Below, piece after piece: positions 23,061 through 31,268 of a stretch of DNA of 39,972 nt (its first letter is position 1; each line of letters begins with the position of its first letter). Location of the stretch: positions 1-39,972 of IMG/VR virus record IMGVR_UViG_3300045125_000014; one strand, given 5' to 3'. The notes beneath the pieces are model-generated. The model did not search any database. It worked only from the letters and a program-made list of their open reading frames with translations, and was not told the origin of the DNA. This DNA is from a virus. The position numbers and the translations under genes are program-made.

Positions 23061-23511
23061 CTAATGGACCACATACGGTCTGAAGTAACTTAAAAACTCA
23101 TCAACCTTTACCCAAACCACCATGTCAGTTTCATTAGTATCTCTGCGGGTATGCACTGTCGGTTGTAGGCGCATCAGCGCCTTAGCGGGCAGAATCATAA
23201 GACCATCAGTGAAACGGAAACAAATCCGATGGTAACTTTCAGGCGTATCTGTGTAAACAGGCACTGCCATCATCATTTGTAATTTGTTGTAAGGAAAGAT
23301 TGCAGGGCGCTGTGCTTGGCGAGTTCAACCATTTAATTTCTAAATCACCAATGTAATTTTCACGCCCGTTGTCGTGTTTACGGTTGATGTGATAATCCGT
23401 GAAATAGAACTTAGGTGTTGGGAACAAAGACCATGGCATTTTTTGTGAAATAAAGTTTGCCACTCTTTGCTCTTTGTTTGTGTCGCCTTGTACCTGTCTA
23501 ATCGGTTCCAC
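23061..23511 (-). CDS. Possible PD-(D/E)XK nuclease or hypothetical protein
   Basis: A GTG at 23511 is behind TATGGAG: E-P-I-R-Q-V-Q-G-D-T-N-K-E-Q-R-V. After one repair near 23,290 the frame runs to 23061; about 150 aa. F-Y-F-T-D-Y-H-I-N-R-K and G-D-L-E-I-K-W-L-N-S-P resemble a nuclease D...ExK core, and K-L-Q-M-M follows. The latter half (H-R-I-C-F-R-F-T-D-G-L) is beta-rich. The start overlaps the end of WhiB. Without a search, I can only suggest a restriction-like fold. Confidence 0.45.
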
Positions 23512-23838
23512 GGACACACTCCATAATCTCCACATAATCAATACCCGCTTCTTCAAATGCAAACAGCGCTCGCCTTTGTTGATTCGGATACTTCTCAGGT
23601 TCTTGAAAGAAAATCGCTCAACACTTGTCATGCCGCCCCACACGCCATAGTCCTCATGTTCCATGGCGTATGTCAGGCATTGCTTCCAAATTGGGCAGGC
23701 TAAACAGATTGTGCGCAGAGCATTGATGTACTCATAAGCCAAAATGCTTCTTTCTTCTTCCACATTGTAAAAAATGTCTGTGTAAATAGAACCTCTACAA
23801 GCGGCTTCTTCCCAATCTATTTCATCGTACTTGGGCAA
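23498..23838 (-). CDS. whiB: WhiB-family transcription factor
   Basis: The TTG start at 23838 overlaps the end of the nuclease gene: P-K-Y-D-E-I-D-W-E-E-A-A-C-R-G, then C-L-A-C-P-I-W-K-Q-C-L and H-E-D-Y-G-V-W-G-G-M-T. The four Cys (one plus C-x2-C-x5-C) bind a 4Fe-4S cluster, and G-V-W-G-G is the WhiB beta-turn. After one repair near 23,600 it ends A-G-I-D-Y-V-E-I-M-E-C-V-R-G-T-D; about 113 aa. WhiB proteins bind the sigma factor and redirect transcription in Actinobacteria; phage copies (such as WhiBTM4) can inhibit host WhiB. It points firmly to an actinobacterial host. Confidence 0.85.
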
Positions 23839-24486
23839 CCTATTTCTCCTGACGGGTCAAAGTATGGGCAGTAATCTTTTGCAAAATGACACAGCAAGTT
23901 GTGGCTGTGGGGGTATCATCTGTATCCGCCCATTGCTTTAGATTGCGTAGCCATTGCAAGCGCTTCCTCTGCAACATGCGGTTTGTATTCATCTTGCCAA
24001 ATTTTTATATCTGTCATCTTTCCGTCACGGGGAATTCCAACAAGTGCTACGCCTTTTACCTCATAGCCCTGTTGTTCTAGTAACCAGCCATAAACCTGTA
24101 TTTGCCATTGTTCTTGGTCTTTGCCCAAGTAGCGCATACTGCTTTTGGTCTTGGTTTTGAAATCTACAACCAATCCCAAATCTTTTATGAATAGGTCGCA
24201 GTGGCCTCTTAATCTCAGGGTGATTAAGTTCAATCTCAATCAGATAGTTTTCACCAAATGGGTCCAGGCGTTGCATTGCCTTTTCCATTCCTGAGTGAAT
24301 AAAAGTTCCCAAGATTGCTCCTAGGGTTTCAGTCTGATTAAGTTTTGGTGTTTGTTTTAGGTCGTGCCATACGCGGCGCGAGCAACCACCCAATGAAGAT
24401 GGTCCAACTTCTACTTGTGTAGAGCGCGAGCGGCTTGAGTCATATCCGCGCAACGACTTTACAACCATGTCTTGTAAATCAATCAC
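23817..24486 (-). CDS. PD-(D/E)XK exonuclease, RecB/Cas4-like
   Basis: A GTG at 24486 starts I-D-L-Q-D-M-V-V-K-S-L-R-G-Y. The order is G-P-S-S-L-G-G-C-S-R-R-V-W (the first Cys), G-T-F-I-H-S-G-M-E, then after one repair G-H-C-D-L-F, V-V-D-F-K-T-K-T (D and K of the active site), and Q-I-Q-V-Y-G-W-L-L. After further repair near 23,900, Y-C-P-Y-F-D-P-S-G-E-I-G-C-P gives C-terminal Cys that could complete an Fe-S cluster, as in Cas4 and AddB. About 223 aa. It probably resects double-strand ends for the annealing protein. The end overlaps whiB. Confidence 0.75.
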
Positions 24487-24653
24487 AGATTGTCCTCATT
24501 CCATTGTTGTTTCTTACTTTTGAAGAACGCTTCTATTTGTTGCATTTCATTGATGATGCCTTCCATGCGACTCATTGCGTAAGCAATACCCACACGCTTG
24601 CCCCACCGAAAACCAATTAGATAAGCCAAAACAACTGCTAAAAATGTTGTCAT
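24483..24653 (-). CDS. 56-aa membrane-anchored protein
   Basis: The start ATG 24653 overlaps the previous stop (ATGA): MTTFLAVVLAYLIGFRWGKR. One N-terminal span (F-L-A-V-V-L-A-Y-L-I-G-F) is followed by a basic, then helical cytoplasmic part (M-E-G-I-I-N-E-M-Q-Q-I-E-A-F-F-K-S-K-K). The stop overlaps the GTG of the nuclease. Role unknown. Confidence 0.6.
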   Translation of the reverse strand: MTTFLAVVLAYLIGFRWGKRVGIAYAMSRMEGIINEMQQIEAFFKSKKQQWNEDNL

Positions 24654-25018
24654 AAGTCCATGCTCGTTCTAACTGAGGCGCTCATGCTTCTAGTTAAATC
24701 CACCTGCACCCTGATGCGAGCGGAGTTGTTGCGCGCCGCTTTCACTTTCGCCTCAATGATGTTCACATCAAAATGCAGATTTTCATTATCCAAAAGCGCT
24801 AAATCATCACGCTCTTGGATTGTGTAATTCTTGCCAGTGGGTGAAGATTTGCTTGCGTATGACATGCGGCTACGCGCCATTGACACTTCATACTCAGCCT
24901 TCTTCAAGTGATACTCAGATTCGCACTTGTTGAGTTCTTCATGCGCCGCGTCAATCTCTTTAGACAGCGCATAAAGACGAGCCTCAATCTGTTGTGGAGT
25001 TACTATCTGCGCCATCAT
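24650..25018 (-). CDS. 122-aa coiled-coil protein
   Basis: The start M-M-A-Q-I-V-T-P-Q-Q-I overlaps the previous stop. It is almost wholly helical with heptads: L-Y-A-L-S-K-E-I-D-A-A-H-E-E-L, E-Y-H-L-K-K-A-E-Y-E-V, and R-N-N-S-A-R-I-R-V-Q-V-D-L. Intact. Such proteins often precede the phage Cas4-like nuclease in actinophages. Could be an assembly partner of recombination proteins; unproven. Confidence 0.65.
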   Translation of the reverse strand: MMAQIVTPQQIEARLYALSKEIDAAHEELNKCESEYHLKKAEYEVSMARSRMSYASKSSPTGKNYTIQERDDLALLDNENLHFDVNIIEAKVKAARNNSARIRVQVDLTRSMSASVRTSMDL

Positions 25019-25263
25019 CTTCCTTCACTACATGCAATCCTTGGGCTTCTTGCCGTGACTTGTAATTTGATTAGTTTGCCTGCATCGGCTGACAAATCAA
25101 AAGGGTCTGCGGCCATTTGAAATCCTGCGCGCTCCAATGCTTCAGCGAGCGCCTCAGGAAATACATCAAGTTCTTTTGCAACAGCGCGGATACCCAAAGC
25201 GTTCTGATGAACACTGACGATATATCCTGCAGATGGAACAAATTTCTTTTGTTTGTCGCTCAC
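25015..25263 (-). CDS. 82-aa helical protein
   Basis: GTG start 25263 in a GTGA overlap with the previous stop: S-D-K-Q-K-K-F-V-P-S-A-G-Y-I-V. R-A-V-A-K-E-L-D-V-F-P-E-A-L-A-E-A-L-E-R-A-G-F resembles a helix-turn-helix. Intact. Function unknown; possibly DNA binding. Confidence 0.6.
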   Translation of the reverse strand: MSDKQKKFVPSAGYIVSVHQNALGIRAVAKELDVFPEALAEALERAGFQMAADPFDLSADAGKLIKLQVTARSPRIACSEGR

Positions 25264-25492
25264 GCAAACTCTCTCTTTTTCTATTGATTACATCAAGCAA
25301 GGTAGTGCCATTCACTTTGATTTCCTTGAGTGATGCGTACTCTTTGTAGATTGTTTTGAGTTGCTCCAAACTGTTTGCAGTATCAGCAAGAGCAATAGCA
25401 GTTTCAGCCTCTGTGTATTGTTGTTCCGTAACTTTCGCAGGAATTACAACGGGCGCGGCAGGTACTTCCTTAACGCGGTCTGCCTTTTCCAT
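25260..25492 (-). CDS. Protein of about 77 aa with helical middle
   Basis: ATG 25492: MEKADRVKEVPAAPVVIPAK, then E-A-E-T-A-I-A-L-A-D-T-A-N-S-L-E-Q-L-K-T-I-Y and L-L-D-V-I-N-R-K-R-E. A single-base shift at the GAGAGAG run near 25,275 would end it at 25,260 in register with the GTG of the next gene. Overlaps the end of the annealing protein gene by 49 bases. Possibly a partner of it. Confidence 0.5.
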
Positions 25493-25831
25493 ATCTTGTC
25501 TTGTAGGGCGTACAGGCTTTTACTGTTTGGGTCTGTACCCATATAACCCGCAAGACTTAATGCGCGCCCTGCGGCGCTTGTAGAGAGCGTTTTCAAGGGC
25601 GCTAGATTTGTTGATGTGGCTACTGCCTACGATTTCTTCAGCGTAATCAACCGCCTTCAAAACATCACCGTAATATAACGATGCCTTCACAACATATTGC
25701 AAAGGTCGGTTTGTGTTTGGGTCGCGTGCAATGTCCACGATTTCCGTAATTATTCTTAGGTCAGGGTGGTCATTCAGTGCGCGTTGTAATCTTTCCGCAA
25801 CTGTTTCATAGTGCGATAGGTCAAATGCCAT
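25444..25831 (-). CDS. Probable single-strand annealing recombinase
   Basis: ATG 25831: MAFDLSHYETVAERLQRALN, D-H-P-D-L-R-I-I-T-E-I, Y-V-V-K-A-S-L-Y-Y-G. After one repair near 25,590 it shows L-E-N-A-x-S-T-S-A-A-G-R-A-L-S-L-A-G-Y. The E-N-A-E-T-S-A-x-G-R-A-L type motif recurs in phage annealing proteins and their relatives (ERF-like and similar). About 128 aa, shorter than usual. With the RecB/Cas4-like nuclease, SSB and RusA it would form a recombination set. Family assignment is moderate. Confidence 0.5.
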
Positions 25832-25975
25832 TTATGCCTTCTTTCTTTAGGGGGCAGATGCCCCGTGGGTAGGCAGACCATATACCCAATAGGTGACAGA
25901 TTGGAATACCCCACCTCGGTGTGTCGGAAAAATTATTCATAACCAGTGCAATAATCAGGGGTCCAGGAGGTTCCC
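25832..25975. promoter_or_regulatory. Divergent intergenic region with palindrome
   Basis: This is the only divergent gap in the genome: a minus-strand gene starts at 25,831 and a plus-strand gene at 25,976. It contains the perfect palindrome GGGGCAGATGCCCC (25,851..25,864) and the AGGAGG ribosome site (25,963..25,968) of the plus gene. Both promoters should lie here, but no clear consensus can be picked. Confidence 0.5.
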
Positions 25976-26167
25976 ATGGCACAAGCAAGAGTCCACATCA
26001 GCCTTTTCAATCTCATCATTGAGGTAGAGGCTGACTTTCAATATCCTGACATGATGCAGGATTTAACCAATCGGGCGCTAACTACCTACATCGCAACCAT
26101 GGACTATTGCAAAAACAATGGCATGGATATTAGGTCAGAGGATTTTGATTTAGAAGATGAAGAATGA
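25976..26167 (+). CDS. 63-aa acidic protein on the opposite strand
   Basis: The ATG has a perfect AGGAGG eight bases upstream: MAQARVHISLFNLIIEVEAD. Intact. N-terminal strands are followed by a helix (M-M-Q-D-L-T-N-R-A-L-T-T-Y-I-A-T-M-D-Y) and an acidic end D-F-D-L-E-D-E-E. It is opposite to almost every other gene, a place used in other phages for early regulators or accessory genes. No family recognised. Confidence 0.75.
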   Translation: MAQARVHISLFNLIIEVEADFQYPDMMQDLTNRALTTYIATMDYCKNNGMDIRSEDFDLEDEE

Positions 26168-26240
26168 TGGCGATTGCACCAAGGAAAACTACCCGTCATT
26201 AGATGACCAGGTAGATGCTTGGGATAATTTAGGTTTTTAG
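26157..26240 (+). CDS. 27-aa plus-strand micro-protein
   Basis: ATG 26157 overlaps the preceding stop by 11 bases: M-K-N-D-G-D-C-T-K-E-N-Y-P-S-L-D-D-Q, ending W-D-N-L-G-F. Acidic. Its stop overlaps the stop of the convergent phosphoesterase gene by 4 bases. The tight fit to the gap supports a real gene, but it is short. Confidence 0.5.
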   Translation: MKNDGDCTKENYPSLDDQVDAWDNLGF

Positions 26241-27274
26241 TCCAGCCAAACTTTGTAGCCTGCAGTTACGCGGCCTTTTATTGGGTCAATGAAATGCAAT
26301 CTTTGACTTGGTGTCGCAGTCGCGGCGAGCATGACACCAGCGTAGCGGTTGTCTGATTCGGTAGAACCAGTTTGGTAAACACTGCCCAATCCATTTGCAA
26401 GCGCCCATTCTGCATGGGTGTGGTAATGACCAATATAGACATCTCTAAATTCCCATGGGTAAGAACCACTGCGCCATCTATTGATGTGTTGGACAATCGT
26501 TGATGGAGATGCAAAACCATTACGACCAACTTCATCACCATGAATAACGAGTGCGCGATACTCTCCGATTTGTACCCTCTGAATGTCATCAGGACATTCT
26601 TGCCAGGTAAGGCGTTTTTCTCCTGCAAGTAATTGACGCGCCAATTCATAACACATACGGTCAAAGTTGTCAGAACGAGGAACATTATCTCTTTTGCTTC
26701 CAATACGCCCATGATTACCCCATTCAGGAACTACCGTAACTTTTTCGTAATGAGCGAGCGCATAACGCACAACATCTACACAAAGCCTGCTCACATTTAC
26801 ATACTGTTCAAACAATGTAGCATCAATCTCAAATGCTTGACTGGGGAAATTAAACAAGCCTTCAACCATATCTCCGCCAAAAAGTATGTAGCACTCTTTT
26901 ACAGGGTGGTCTGCTCTTTGTATCTCAGTTATTCGCACAGCCTTTTCTGCAAATTCTAAAACGCGTCTGCGCATTACTTCTGAGTTATATGTTGTTGTTT
27001 TCTTTGCGCCCTGCCAATCGGTCATGTGCCATAGAGCAACCTCAGGTTTGCCTTTGACACCTTTTGCCACCTTTGGTTCCGCTACAGGCTTTACAGGACC
27101 CATGGTAATCATTGCATCGTAGGCGGCTTGATGCGTGGCTTCTACTAAATCTTCTGTTTTTGTTTTGGCCTTAATAAGTTGTTTTTGCAATCTAAAAATT
27201 ACATTGCGCAACTCTTTGACATCATCAGACTCAATACCTTCAGGCAGATTCTTTAGGCTATCTTCAAGGCTCAT
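26237..27274 (-). CDS. Calcineurin-like metallophosphoesterase
   Basis: ATG 27274: MSLEDSLKNLPEGIESDDVK, 345 aa, intact. After a coiled-coil N-terminus (residues about 15 to 50) come the metal-binding motifs of this family: W-H-M-T-D-W-Q, F-G-G-D-M-V-E-G, E-W-G-N-H-G-R, V-I-H-G-D-E and G-H-Y-H-T-H-A-E. It is a typical Mre11/SbcD or phage-type DNA phosphoesterase by motif; the substrate (DNA ends, or nucleotides) is not known. Confidence 0.85.
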   Translation of the reverse strand: MSLEDSLKNLPEGIESDDVKELRNVIFRLQKQLIKAKTKTEDLVEATHQAAYDAMITMGPVKPVAEPKVAKGVKGKPEVALWHMTDWQGAKKTTTYNSEVMRRRVLEFAEKAVRITEIQRADHPVKECYILFGGDMVEGLFNFPSQAFEIDATLFEQYVNVSRLCVDVVRYALAHYEKVTVVPEWGNHGRIGSKRDNVPRSDNFDRMCYELARQLLAGEKRLTWQECPDDIQRVQIGEYRALVIHGDEVGRNGFASPSTIVQHINRWRSGSYPWEFRDVYIGHYHTHAEWALANGLGSVYQTGSTESDNRYAGVMLAATATPSQRLHFIDPIKGRVTAGYKVWLD

Positions 27275-27516
27275 CGTGTCACTATGTCATGTCCGTGGTA
27301 GATGTAGCCTTGTTTATCTAACCAACTATCTTCATGTGTAGGGTTTCTGAAAAGACGCACCGTTTTTAGACTATCCATCATTAATGCAACTTCCCATGGC
27401 TTGATTGGGTCAATGCCTAAGAGAGCGCCCCAAATCTTGCCAATGGTTTCAAAGTTTTCTAGTGCATCGCCATATTCATTTTCACGATTAGACAAGACAT
27501 CATCTACTTTGGACAT
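27271..27516 (-). CDS. DUF6378-like protein
   Basis: ATG 27516: MSKVDDVLSNRENEYGDALE, then I-G-K-I-W-G-A-L-L-G, M-M-D-S-L-K-T-V-R-L, D-S-W-L-D-K-Q-G-Y. About 81 aa. The R-x-x-x-Y-G-D and D-S-x-x-D-x-x-G-Y motifs match the phage DUF6378 family, which resembles MazG-type all-alpha NTP pyrophosphohydrolases. It could hydrolyse nucleotides in host takeover; inferred. Its stop overlaps the phosphoesterase start (ATGA). Confidence 0.7.
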   Translation of the reverse strand: MSKVDDVLSNRENEYGDALENFETIGKIWGALLGIDPIKPWEVALMMDSLKTVRLFRNPTHEDSWLDKQGYIYHGHDIVTR

Positions 27517-27743
27517 CTGCACATACCTCTTTGATGACTTCTAATTGATTCGGCTGTTGCTTTGTATCCTTCTTGCCGCAAAGCCTTCACAATTATGTTT
27601 GCTGAGTAACCTTTTGCCCATGCCTCATCTAATGCTTTTCTATCTTTTTCAGGCATTGAATTAAGCATCATTTGATACGCGCAAAATTCACTATACATCT
27701 TTTGTTTATTGGCTAATTCTTGTAATGCTTTTTCTAAACTCAT
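27504..27743 (-). CDS. 79-aa HTH-like protein
   Basis: ATG 27743 follows GGAGGTGGG: MSLEKALQELANKQKMYSEF. The C-terminal half D-E-A-W-A-K-G-Y-S-A-N-I-I-V-K-A-L-R-Q-E-G-Y-K is a helix-turn-helix-like pattern, then S-H-Q-R-G-M-C-R-C. Short phage proteins with this layout may be DNA-binding. It is the first gene downstream of the lysis block. Confidence 0.6.
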   Translation of the reverse strand: MSLEKALQELANKQKMYSEFCAYQMMLNSMPEKDRKALDEAWAKGYSANIIVKALRQEGYKATAESIRSHQRGMCRCPK

Positions 27744-27831
27744 ACCCACCTCCGTTTCAAATCCTAACACAAAGAGTAAAGGAGCAGTTTAGACTCATGC
27801 TCAGGAGTGCTTTCCCATGGAGGCGGGAAAT

Positions 27832-28088
27832 CTATGCTTTCTTCTTAGCCGCTTTCTTTGCAGGCTTTTTGCTAGTTTGTTAATCTCAACTTCAACCCAA
27901 TCGGCAACCTTGCCAAACGCAGGGTCATTCTTATCAACAGCGCGGATTGCAGGACCTACGATGCCAGCAACAACACCAGCAATTAAGGCCTTTACATCAG
28001 CGTCAGGATTCACAGTGTAAACAGCAACCGCGGTGATTGCAAAATGTCTTACAAAGGATTTCAGTTTGTCTAAGTCTTGCTTTTTCAT
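27832..28088 (-). CDS. Holin-like protein with Lys-rich tail
   Basis: ATG 28088 behind AAGGAG in an ATGA overlap: MKKQDLDKLKSFVRHFAITA. Two hydrophobic segments (F-A-I-T-A-V-A-V-Y and L-I-A-G-V-V-A-G-I-V-G-P) are separated by a short turn with D-A-D. A missing A at the AAAAA run near 27,875 restores the end K-P-A-K-K-A-A-K-K-K-A; about 85 aa. A hydrophobic hairpin plus Lys tail next to the endolysin fits a holin. The order (endolysin then holin) is common in actinophages. Confidence 0.65.
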
Positions 28089-28560
28089 GCTTTCTCCTTT
28101 AACGGGCGCGCCACAGCCATTACAACTGAGTACGGGCGCTTCTTACGATACACCCCACCGCCATTGCTTTGACTGCCTTTCTTGTTAGGGCTTGTATTGC
28201 CTTCAATACAAATTAAATGACCTCTAACATTTTTGACAACAATACCCACATGGTCGGGCTGAGCATCGGTATCAAATTGAAAAAATGCTATGTCGCCTGG
28301 TTCTGCTTGTCCAATCGGAACTAATTTATCTTTAGCAGTAAACCATTTCAGGCCTGCATCGCATGACGCAAAACCTTTTGAATTACTAGCGGCAATCTTT
28401 TTGTTTGCGCCTACCTTGTAATAAATCCATGAAACAAACATGGCGCACCAAGGCTGATGATTGAGGCCATACCACTTACCATATTTGGTGTCATTGTTTG
28501 TGCCTTCTTCATACTGCAATTCTTGTCTTGCGTGCCAAACAATTAACTCGCTTAACTCTT
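28085..28560 (-). CDS. CHAP-domain endolysin
   Basis: The coding pattern begins near 28,560 (E-L-S-E-L-I-V-W-H-A-R-Q-E-L-Q-Y-E-E-G); the first clear ATG is 28519, so the start is uncertain. It shows the CHAP order: H-Q-P-W-C-A-M-F-V-S-W (catalytic Cys), P-G-D-I-A-F-F, P-D-H-V-G-I-V-V (His) and C-I-E-G-N-T-S (Asn). CHAP enzymes cut peptidoglycan peptides. About 155 aa. It sits between two membrane proteins in the lysis cassette. Confidence 0.8.
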
Positions 28561-28770
28561 TTCTACCAAGAGGCGGTATATCTCGTCTATTCTCGCTTCT
28601 AATTTGTTCACCTTCTCATCTATGTCGCGGATTTTATCTTTAATACTTGAGCCACCATTAGGCTTAAGTTCCGCCAAATAATACTTAACTAAATGGCGTA
28701 CTCCCATAGCAAATGCGCCTATTAAGGTGGATATTCCCACCCCAATTCCAATCCACTGTTCAATACTCAT
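28552..28770 (-). CDS. Small membrane protein with coiled coil (holin candidate)
   Basis: ATG 28770: MSIEQWIGIGVGISTLIGAF. One span (I-G-I-G-V-G-I-S-T-L-I-G-A-F-A-M-G) is followed by I-R-D-I-D-E-K-V-N-K-L-E-A-R-I-D-E-I-Y, a coiled coil. 72 aa. This pattern is typical of actinophage holins beside endolysin; an antiholin or pinholin role is possible. The end overlaps the start region of the endolysin. Confidence 0.65.
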   Translation of the reverse strand: MSIEQWIGIGVGISTLIGAFAMGVRHLVKYYLAELKPNGGSSIKDKIRDIDEKVNKLEARIDEIYRLLVEKS

Positions 28771-28790
28771 GGTCACAAATGATATAACAA

Positions 28791-29405
28791 TTATGCGATT
28801 AAGTAAGCGCCTGAGATATACCAAAAATCAGATGTGGTTAGAACATGGGGTGAGTTTCTGTTAAACGGTTCATCTTTGCCGCTAGAACCAGGGTAATACA
28901 TTTTGCCTGTTGTTCCACCTGCGGGTCCAATATCTAACATAATTCCGTAATGATTTGAGCCTTCATGTAATCCACCATCACGCATTGCGTTATGTTGTAA
29001 AGGCGCAAACGGTACGGTTAATGTGTACTGACCTGTTCCAAAATTTGTAACACTTGTCAGGTTTGCGTACACGCTCCAAAAACACCATTTACTTATTCTT
29101 ATGTAACGCCCTGTTAAAGCACCTGCGCTGTATGTAGGTGCAGTTCCTAGAGAACCCCAAACAGGTGTGTAATTTACAACTGGCACACCTAAATTGTTAT
29201 CAGCCAATACAACCCATTCTGTGCCATTCCAATACTTCATTTGGTCATCTGTAGTTTCATAAATTATGTCTGCAACGCGTGGGTATGTTGGTTCTGTTGG
29301 TACAGCGGGTGCGGTAAATCGCACAGCCGATTCTAATTTTTGCAAGCGTTGGTCAATATCTTTGAAAAACCTGTGAAGGTCAAAAGGTTGATTGATGTAA
29401 GCCAT
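28791..29405 (-). CDS. Minor tail/receptor-binding protein
   Basis: ATG 29405 after GAGGC: MAYINQPFDLHRFFKDIDQR, 204 aa, intact. It has an N-terminal coiled coil (I-D-Q-R-L-Q-K-L-E-S-A-V), a module Y-P-R-V-A-D-I-I-Y-E-T-T-D-D-Q-M-K-Y-W-N-G-T-E-W-V, and a C-terminal beta domain (L-T-G-R-Y-I-R-I, F-G-T-G-Q-Y-T-L-T-V-P-F) frequent in receptor-binding proteins. It is the last structural gene before lysis. Confidence 0.7.
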   Translation of the reverse strand: MAYINQPFDLHRFFKDIDQRLQKLESAVRFTAPAVPTEPTYPRVADIIYETTDDQMKYWNGTEWVVLADNNLGVPVVNYTPVWGSLGTAPTYSAGALTGRYIRISKWCFWSVYANLTSVTNFGTGQYTLTVPFAPLQHNAMRDGGLHEGSNHYGIMLDIGPAGGTTGKMYYPGSSGKDEPFNRNSPHVLTTSDFWYISGAYLIA

Positions 29406-29412
29406 GATGCCT

Positions 29413-30506
29413 CTATTCGCTCGCTGTCAGAGTAATCGTAACGCGCTCAGGCCCATCTTCACCAGGTTGCACATTCAGCGCAACGATTCTGTAAATAGCA
29501 TCAAGAGTGCCAGGAATCTTTCATCAGTAATAATCAAGCGCGCATCATCGCCAATGTTGTAATCATTTAGCGTAGGCGGAATGTAGGCAGGCACAACAAT
29601 CTTTACCGTGGTCGGTGGATAGGAAACTGCAAGCACCTGGCCTAGAGATAATTCATCAAGAACCGTTGAATCAGTGACATCGGAATAGTTAGCCACATCT
29701 TCAAGCACTGGCCAGCCATCTACAAGTTTGGTCGTGTCCTCAGCGATTGAGATTAACTTACCCTCGTTAGAGCCTGCGCCTAATGCAAAGATAGTGTTAG
29801 CCGCTATTGAGGCATCTTCAGGGTATTCATACTCAACAATGTTGCCCGCAGGAAACATAAAGACCAAAGCATTTGGGTCGTTGATGTCATAAATTACACC
29901 TGAACGCGGATAAGCAAGTACTAATGTTTTGATTGGTTCTTCTGTTATCAGGTCGTAAGAAACATTGATGTTAAAATCAAATCCATCTTCTTGCCGTGAT
30001 AGGTCTTGAACAGCCTGGTAAACATTTTTTAATTCATAATCATAATAAACACGGTCAATCAATACGCCTGATGTTTCGGTTCCGACAATCACGCCGATGT
30101 CACCATTAGGAACTAATTGCGCGTCATCAATTAGGGTGCGGGCAACTGCTAATTGGTCAGTATTTACAAAATCACGGGTTGTAGATACGCGGCGGCGCTC
30201 AAAATAAGATTCAAACTCACGGGCTGTAATGTTTAAAATTTGTTCTGCGCTGTTGTAAGTACGGTTCCAAATTACACCGCCCCAAATCAAATCACCGTTG
30301 CGGTCCACATAAATAGCAGAGCGGCCAGGTATGGTGGCCGCGTTTACATTGAATTGTGCTGATTGCAGGGCTGATAGAAGAACATGCCCATTAAGTGTTC
30401 CTGGTTGATTTAGTTGCTGAGTAAAAGATACGCCCGTTAAAGGCAACTCAGCGAGAATAGAATTTGTTAAGAGGTCGGCAAATAAATATCTATAAGTTGT
30501 TGTCAT
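29413..30506 (-). CDS. Minor tail protein (tail-tip, Tal-like position)
   Basis: ATG 30506: MTTTYRYLFADLLTNSILAE. It is about 364 aa. L-P-L-T-G-V-S-F-T-Q-Q-L-N-Q-P-G-T-L and W-N-R-T-Y-N-S-A-E-Q-I-L are typical of actinophage tail-tip proteins (T-F-S..L-N-x-x-G motif). A repair near 29,520 continues the end P-G-T-L-D-A-I-Y-R-I-V-A-L-N-V-Q-P-G-E-D-G, finishing T-L-T-A-S-E. The start overlaps the glycosyltransferase end. Confidence 0.7.
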
Positions 30507-31250
30507 TCTTATTGATACTTTCCGCCTTCATCTGCTCTATGGCCTCTAGTTTAGCGCGTTCTGCCGCTTCCTTATGGGCGCAACAGTATTCCACCAATGG
30601 TTATAGTAATTTATATCAACCACAAAGCGTTTAATATGTTGCACCAAGGCTCCCGTGTGGGCTTTTATAGGGATATTTAAGGCCTTGCATTTGCGGAAAA
30701 AACTAATATCTTCCGATTTGTGTACATCATCAATAGTAATGTCAAAAGTCGTATTACCATAGGCATCGCGTAATTTTTTAGCAACAGATTTGTGCATTAA
30801 ACAAAAACCTAAACCTGCTACATCTATATCAATTAGTTGATTATAGGGTAGCGGGTGGATAGGTGTATTTTTCACACCATCATCTGTAAAAATACAAGGC
30901 ACTGGCAACATCAAGGGTGTATTTGGTTCCATAGATACAAAATAAACACCGCTAATCAGTGGCGCTTTTTCTGCATCTCTGTTTTGCCATAGCAATTTGA
31001 AAGATTCAAAATCTATAACAATGTCACTATCTACCCAAAGAAGCCAATCAAAATTAGTTCTCTCAAATTCTTTTATTGCATCGCCTCTTTGTCTTGCAAT
31101 TTGATTGCCAATAGTTTGAGAAAAAGCAATTTCTTTGATTCCTAATGAGCCTGATGCTAACAAAAAAGAACCAAAAGAACTTGTAAACAAACTATCAGTT
31201 GAGCCATTATCGCACCAACCGACTGCTAATGATTCGCCTTCTTTAACCAT
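30490..31250 (-). CDS. Glycosyltransferase (GT-A, family-2-like)
   Basis: ATG 31250 after AAGGAAGG: MVKEGESLAVGWCDNGSTDS. The segment N-Q-I-A-R-Q-R-G-D-A, then F-D-W-L-L-W-V-D-S-D-I-V (D-x-D metal-binding motif), and G-L-G-F-C-L-M-H-K, S-E-D-I-S-F-F-R-K match a GT-A glycosyltransferase. A repair near 30,585 extends the C-terminus into a charged helix that ends A-E-S-I-N-K-N-D-N-N-L; about 253 aa. Lying within the fibre block, it may glycosylate tail fibres or modify the host surface. Confidence 0.7.
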
Positions 31251-31268
31251 TTTGCCTTCCTTTGTTTG

